This document shows, piece by piece, positions 59,027-64,000 of a DNA stretch of 64,000 nt. Origin of the DNA: Stenocarpella maydis (taxonomy: Eukaryota > Ascomycota > Sordariomycetes > Diaporthales > Diaporthaceae). The stretch is from NCBI GenBank assembly GCA_002270565.1, contig NQMI01000172.1, positions 26,736 to 90,735 on the forward strand, given 5' to 3'. The translations under genes and the position numbers were made by a program. The notes below the pieces were generated by a model. That model ran no database searches. It was not told where the DNA came from and was given only the letters and a program-made list of their open reading frames with translations. Numbering within the stretch: the stretch's first letter is position 1; each line of letters opens with the position of its first letter.

Positions 59027-60818
59027 CTATATCCGTGCCCTGTCACGCTCAATGTCGCGCGAGGGCGACGCTGACCCGTCTCTGGTCTACGTCATGGGTT
59101 AGTATACACGAGGCCACCCGTCCACTATGGCCGTGGGAACATTAGGCATACCTTGAGCAAGATGTCCGCCTGCTTGATTCCGACAATGTCAGCCAGAAAC
59201 CTCATGCGGCCGTAGAGATACTCCTTTTGGTCCGGGGTGGCATAATCCGACACCATAGCCGCGAAAGCAGGCCTGTAGATGACCAAGCCCGCGACCCCCT
59301 TTACTGGGGAGTCCGGGCTGGAAGACCCGACAGGAAAGTCGGAGTATTCAGTGTCCGAACCGTTCCAAGAACAGCAGTAAGGACAGGCCGCCACGATGTC
59401 GGCGATCCGCTGCTTCGCTGCTCCAACGGTGAACTCGTACTCCTCGCCGCTCCTCCAGTCGTCGGGGGCCATCAGCCAGGCCATGCAGCGGAATATGCAG
59501 GTCGTGAGGAAGAGGTGCGAGGTCCATATAATGGTGTAAATCATGGCAGTGTAGAGGTTGTGGAACTTGTACACTTCTCCAGGGGGGTCGTCGCACGGCC
59601 TCGGTGAGTCTTGGGCTACTTTGCTCACAGACCAGACTGCGTTCAGAGGTTGATCAAGACCCGACAGCTTCTTCTGTATGGCCTGTGCCGCCCGCAGCAG
59701 CTCCAGTACACGCTGGGTCCTCCGGGGGTCACGGCGTCCGCCCGACACGAGCCGGTCGGTCTTCATGCGCATCTCGCTACACGCGATTGTGAGAGTCGCG
59801 ACCCGGCTGATATATGGTTCTCCACAGTGCTGGCGCAGCAGCCACGAGTAGTTCTCCCGCTCGGTTGCAGGAGACATGCTGCGGATGGCGAGGAACTGGT
59901 TGCGCGTCATGGCGAACATCTCAGCACCCTCGTCCGTTTCCTGCTGCCTTGCTCCTCGCATCTTGACCAGTTGAGCAGCTCCTTTTATGTGGTTGACATA
60001 GTCGTCAAGCCTCTCACGCGTGGATGCCAAAGTCTTGAGAATGGAATTGATTGTTAGTGTATGGCTTGGGGCCTTTTGACCAGTGACAGGCTCACCTCGT
60101 AGAAGGCCAGCAGCAAAACGGCCGCTAGGGTCGCGTCACTCCTGACCTGGGCTGGGTCCTGGATCGCCTTGTTAACCTCCCGCAGGGCTGTCGAGTAGTG
60201 AGCCTCAGCCTCGATCATCAGGTGGTGAGAGTTTGGACGGGACGCCAAGGCAACGAAGGAAACTGCTTTGAATGAGGACATGAGACACCTTGAAGGATCA
60301 CCTTTGGTCAGGATCTTGTATGCGAATTTGTAATATCACCTCCGCCCCCCAGGCATCGCTGACACGAGCACATAGTCGGAAAGCAGGAAGCAGGTTGCCT
60401 GCTGCTCAACCGGGGTGACAAGCGAGGCGAAGTAATTCTCACGAATAGTTTGCCAGGAGTTGCTCAAAGCGCCTGAGGTCGTGGATGCCGACGAGATGCC
60501 TGAGCCGCTGCCTCTCCTGCTTTCGAAGTAGCCGCATTTCCACTCCGCAGCGTCCGCCTTGATGTCCTCGTAACCATTGTCATCCCTGTTTGCCTCCATC
60601 AAGGCCTGGTCCTTCTCAATTACAATGCGCGTCCGCTTGAGCTTCCTGATGGTTGACTGGGTCTCATCGCGTATCTTGCCATCGAAGGGGTGCCTGTAGC
60701 CGGGACATTGGCGTTTGGACTTCTGGCATTTCGAGCAGAACGGCTTAGCCTCATCGCACTTGATCTTGCGGGCGCGGCAGAGCTTGCAGCCCCCGGAAGG
60801 CTTTCCCGTGTTAACCAT
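59027..60818 (-). pseudogene. Zn2Cys6 transcription factor with one in-frame stop
   Basis: Minus-strand exons are 60096..60818, 59152..60033 and 59027..59086, which would give 554 residues. The introns (62 and 65 nt) have GTGAGC and GTATGC donors and clear ACTAAC and TACTAAC branch sites. The zinc cluster is complete at residues 11-38 (Cys11, 14, 21, 28, 31, 38; KLCRARKIKCDEAKPFCSKC). A basic linker and a fungal regulatory domain follow (SFKAVSFVALASRPNSH, then LREVNKAIQD and LLAFYE-TLASTRERL). At codon 161 (60336-60338) TGA stands between AMPGGRR and YYKFAYKILT, where the family usually has Gly before aromatic residues; GGA to TGA would explain it. The truncated product would keep only the DNA-binding part. 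The gene lies between the dehydrogenase and transporter relics and may have controlled them. Confidence 0.78.
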
Positions 60819-62094
60819 GTCGAGCAGCTGGGAGGAAAATACGACTCAGCGTCGCGGAATTTGGGAGCGGACCTGACCGAGAAGATACATGCAGCAGCGG
60901 TATGCACACTATATGGGCCGCGCTCGACAGTGCCGGAGCTTTCAACGAGCAAATTGAGGCTCATACAGACCGCTCGCTCGGCTGGATTCCGAGGACGGAA
61001 AAGGCAAGGCAGGAGAAGGAGATGGTCGGCTTTGGCTACGCCCAGCAGAAGGGGTCCAGAGGGCTCTCATCTGAAGATATGAAACCCGGCGATGAGGATA
61101 TCGGCGATAGCCAAGCCGTCGCTGTTTCACGGGCAGTGGTGGCGCAAGGAGAAGGGCCAGTGGCAGAGGAGATTGAAGTGTCGGGCAGGTAACCTTCGAA
61201 AAAAGGGTGCCGTGTGCTTGGGGCATAATCTGGGCGACTGGGCGCCGTATACAAGGGAAAACAAGACGATGCTGAGCCCGAGGCTGGGGCTGAATGGCAT
61301 GACACGAAACGAGAAGGGCCTTGGTGCCGTTGTAGTGAAGCATTTGGCATCCTGGGAAGAAGAAGAAACAATCCGACCCGGCAACCTGCAAGCAACCGAT
61401 CTTCCCTAGCCGAGGCGCAAGTGCGCACACGTGTAAGCAGCATGACTATCCTGTGATGTAAGATTTGGACTGGGATGGGATGACTGAGTACAAGATCTGG
61501 GTGGTGGTGGACAGTGCCATTCCTTGTTGTGTGGAGAAGAAGGTCCTAGACTCGGCCGAATGAAAACGGGTATTATACAGTAAGGAGGCAGTGTATTCCC
61601 GTATGCCTTAGGTAGGTGTTAAGGTTCGGGGGCGTTCATTATCTAAATAGCCGGGGCTACAAAACCGAGCGGTGTTCATCCCACTGCCTATGTTTATCCT
61701 ATTCTCCCACGCCATCAACAGGCTCGTCCTGCCACTGCATCAAGACCACGAACCGGTTTGTCGTTTTGACCAGGGTTGGAGTGCATCATCGCCGCATAAA
61801 CACAAAAATATAGGACCACCAGGACCAGAACTCTGGGCTCATCTAAATTACTTTGCCTTAGGGTTGAGGCTCAACCTTCTCAGACGACTCCTGTTCCCGC
61901 CTTACCGCCCATGCCTCAGATCACCAACCTGCCACCATGTGCTCGTCTTGCCGGCCTCAGCCAAGTGCCAGTTCAAGTCCCGCGAGCGTCATAGACCCGC
62001 GTTGGAGCTGCAGCAGCGGTGACCGCCATACCGGAGACGACGAAGAGGGTGGCTCCCTCTCACATTAGCAAATGCCCTGTCGTGTCTGCCTCGT
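60819..62094. other. Divergent spacer inside the decayed block
   Basis: About 1.3 kb between the regulator and the MFS relic, the expected place for a shared promoter. The 97-codon frame at 60902-61192 and the minus frames at 60942-61443 have no conserved features. A CTTAGGTAGGT string occurs near 61607. Confidence 0.4.
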
Positions 62095-63702
62095 ATGATT
62101 CACTCCTCTGGTCCAGGGACCGATGGGATCTGGTTGAGACATGCCGGGCCCGGCGCGCTCACCCCGGATGCGGGAGCGCCGCCGCGACAAACCCCCTGGA
62201 CAGGACCCCTACGGTCCCGCGTATGGCAACGGTCGAGATCGTCCACGAGAAAGCCCGTGTCCAGGCCGACCAAGGACTTCGTGCTCGCTTTCAGCGCGCT
62301 ATGCGTGCTGGGGCTCGCCTGCGCCTTCGACGCGACCACGCTGTCGGTGGCCTGCTCGCTCTGACTGACGTCGTTATCACAGATCTCGTCCCGCTTGCCT
62401 TTCGGGGTCACTGGCTTGGTGTGTTGAGCGGGGTGTGGTCTATCGGCACCGTCGCTGGCCTCCTGATCGGGGCGGGTTTCGCCCAGGATGTCACCTGGCG
62501 CGTAAGCAGCTTTCGGATACATTTCGAGCTCTTTTGAGCATGGGAGCCTTTTTCCAAAGCTTATATATCAAAAGGCATCCTCACACCGCGGCTATGTTCG
62601 CATAAACCTCGTCCTTGGTTCTTTGAAGGCTGACTCATAATGCTGCAGTGTATATTCTACATCAACTTCCCCGTGATAGCCATTGGGGTCGTCTTTGTTG
62701 TTCTATTTCTTCATCAGACAAAGATCCCGGGGGGTATCATGAGCAAACTCAGGCGTTTTGACTGGCTTGGTTCCGTGTTGTTCACAGTCAGTTCCACGGG
62801 CTTCCTTTTCGGCCTCACTACAGGCGGTGTGATGTACGAATGGAGCTCATGGAGGGCCCTGTTGCCCTTGATCATTGGGACTTTTGGTGCGGCTGCGTCT
62901 GCCTACTGGGAGTTCCGCTTTGCTTCGGAACCTATCATACACAGGGGTGTCTTCAATAGCTGGGGATATGGTCGCGTCGTACGTCCTAACGGTTTTCCAC
63001 GGCATGATCCCGTGGAGCATTATCTATTTCCTCATCCTCTATTACCAGGGCGTGAAATTCTACAGCCCAGTCATCTCCCAGTCATCTCCGCGGTCGCATG
63101 CCTCCCAGAGGCCCTAACCGTCGCACCGTCGGGCCTCGTCGTTGGCATCATCGCCACCAAGACGGGCCATTACCGCTGGCCCATCTGGGCGAGCTGGGCC
63201 CTCACTACGCTCGAGACTGGTCTCCTCATGCTCCTCGAGCCCGAGACCTGAATGGCCGCCCGGGTCTTCCTGAACGTCCCTATCGGGATCGGCGTAGGCA
63301 TGCTGTTCCCAGCCCCAGGCGGCCTCGGAGCCCGCGCACAACGGCGAGGCCGCCGCATTCTTCAGCTTCATGCGCACCCTCGGCTAGGCGGTCGGCGTCA
63401 TCTCCCAGAACGTGTTCCGCGGGAAGCTGGCGGAATCTCCGCGCCTTGCGGCTCTGGCTGACAGGTACTCGCAGGAGACCACGATCGTTGTCGAGATCAT
63501 CAAGGCGATGGAGCCGTCGCCGCTGACGACAGAGCTGGTGGAAGCTTATAATTCTTCCCTGAGGGCTATCTATGTCAGCATGATTGCGTTCGCGGGGTTC
63601 TGTTTAGTGGTGAGCGCCAGTATCAAGGGTTACAGCTTGCAACAGGAGCATGTCACCAAGCAGGGGCTGGTCCAGCAAGCCCTGGACCCCAGCCCGCTTT
63701 GA
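62095..63702 (+). pseudogene. DHA2-type MFS transporter pseudogene
   Basis: Ordered pieces of a 14-span drug/H+ antiporter are visible. The first span is DFVLAFSALCVLGLACAFDA. About 110 residues are then missing near 62352, and LTDVVITDLVPLAFRGHW resumes in another frame. The motif WSIGTVAGLLIGAGFAQDV follows, then an intron 62502-62648 (GTAAGC to TGCAG) leading to IFYINFPVIAIGV. YEWSSWRALLPLIIG continues into VASYVLTVFHGMIPWSIIYF, which needs a frame change near 62970 and another near 63090. Stops follow: TGA after LLEPET (63249-63251), and TAG (63385-63387) in FMRTLG-stop-AVGVISQN, where Gln (CAG) is expected. The C-terminus to 63702 is intact. An N-terminal frame change also separates MATVEIVHEKA (62223) from the first span. 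It was probably a metabolite or toxin exporter. Confidence 0.85.
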
Positions 63703-64000
63703 GATGTTGAGCCGGGAACTGAGAAAGCTTAGGCATCAAGTCATTTCCTGGTCTTGTGTGTGTTTGCATCGGGATAGCGCATAATGCGACGGTCAAGCCA
63801 TCTGGAGTTGGACATAGGTGGTGGCTTGCGGACGGCGTTCAAGGATGAGTTGTGCTGGCGAGGCCTTCACTTTTGGAAACAGAGTCATAGATTAGACTAT
63901 TCTAACGAGGGTATAATATCGACCCACGCAGCACAGCTTCGTTGTGGTATTCGTCTCCAGCTCGTGAATAGAGCCGCTGCGGCACCATACAGCCAGCTGC
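63703..64000. other. Right-edge sequence
   Basis: The last 298 bases follow the MFS relic. No coding frame or repeat is recognised. Confidence 0.4.

Noticed and set aside
60902..61192. 97-codon frame between the regulator and the MFS relic
   Set aside because: No family features, and it overlaps other frames of similar length on the opposite strand. Treated as spacer.

Overview
The window reads as nuclear DNA of a filamentous ascomycete (Pezizomycotina, most likely a Sordariomycete). The genes are well spaced. Their coding frames are split by short introns of about 54-160 nt with GTRNGT donors, CTRAY branch sites and YAG acceptors. They encode typical fungal families: Zn2Cys6 regulators, the Spa2 polarity scaffold, an ABCC transporter, a MARVEL protein and F-box and SprT-like proteins. 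There is no operon structure, CRISPR, rRNA or convincing tRNA. All identifications come from reading translations and motifs; no database search was run.

Layout. 0-1.8 kb: 3' part of an MFS transporter. 2.3-3.7 kb (-): a broken GT31/Fringe-like glycosyltransferase. 4.6-7.0 kb: a Zn2Cys6 transcription factor. 7.4-8.5 kb (-): mitochondrial NADH-cytochrome b5 reductase (MCR1). 9.7-11.3 kb (-): an Nbp2/Skb5-like SH3 protein. 14.6-15.5 kb: the SSU72 RNA polymerase II CTD phosphatase. 19.6-22.4 kb: SPA2. 24.9-26.0 kb: a MARVEL membrane protein. 26.7-28.4 kb (-): a LigD-type 3'-phosphoesterase-domain protein interrupted by one stop. 29.7-32.1 kb (-): CAF-1 subunit B (CAC2). 35.4-40.4 kb: a full-length ABCC transporter. 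41.9-45.2 kb (-): a long disordered protein with two C-terminal membrane spans. 47.2-49.5 kb: an F-box protein. 51.7-53.0 kb: a SprT-like metalloprotease, with a probable SprT-like relic facing it at 53.5-54.0 kb (-). 54.8-56.4 kb (-): a single-pass surface protein. 58.0-63.7 kb: three decayed genes, namely an NmrA/EasG-like dehydrogenase (+), a Zn2Cys6 regulator (-) and a DHA2-type MFS transporter (+).

The left and centre are mostly housekeeping genes: chromatin assembly, transcription termination, polarity, redox, stress signalling and membrane transport. The right end looks like a small accessory gene set of oxidoreductase, regulator and exporter. All three members carry stops, frameshifts or internal deletions, so I read it as a dead or dying metabolic or detoxification cluster. 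Several other genes have a single in-frame stop inside otherwise conserved sequence. Whether these are real mutations, undetected introns or assembly errors is the main open question. I did not find a convincing wholly new system.
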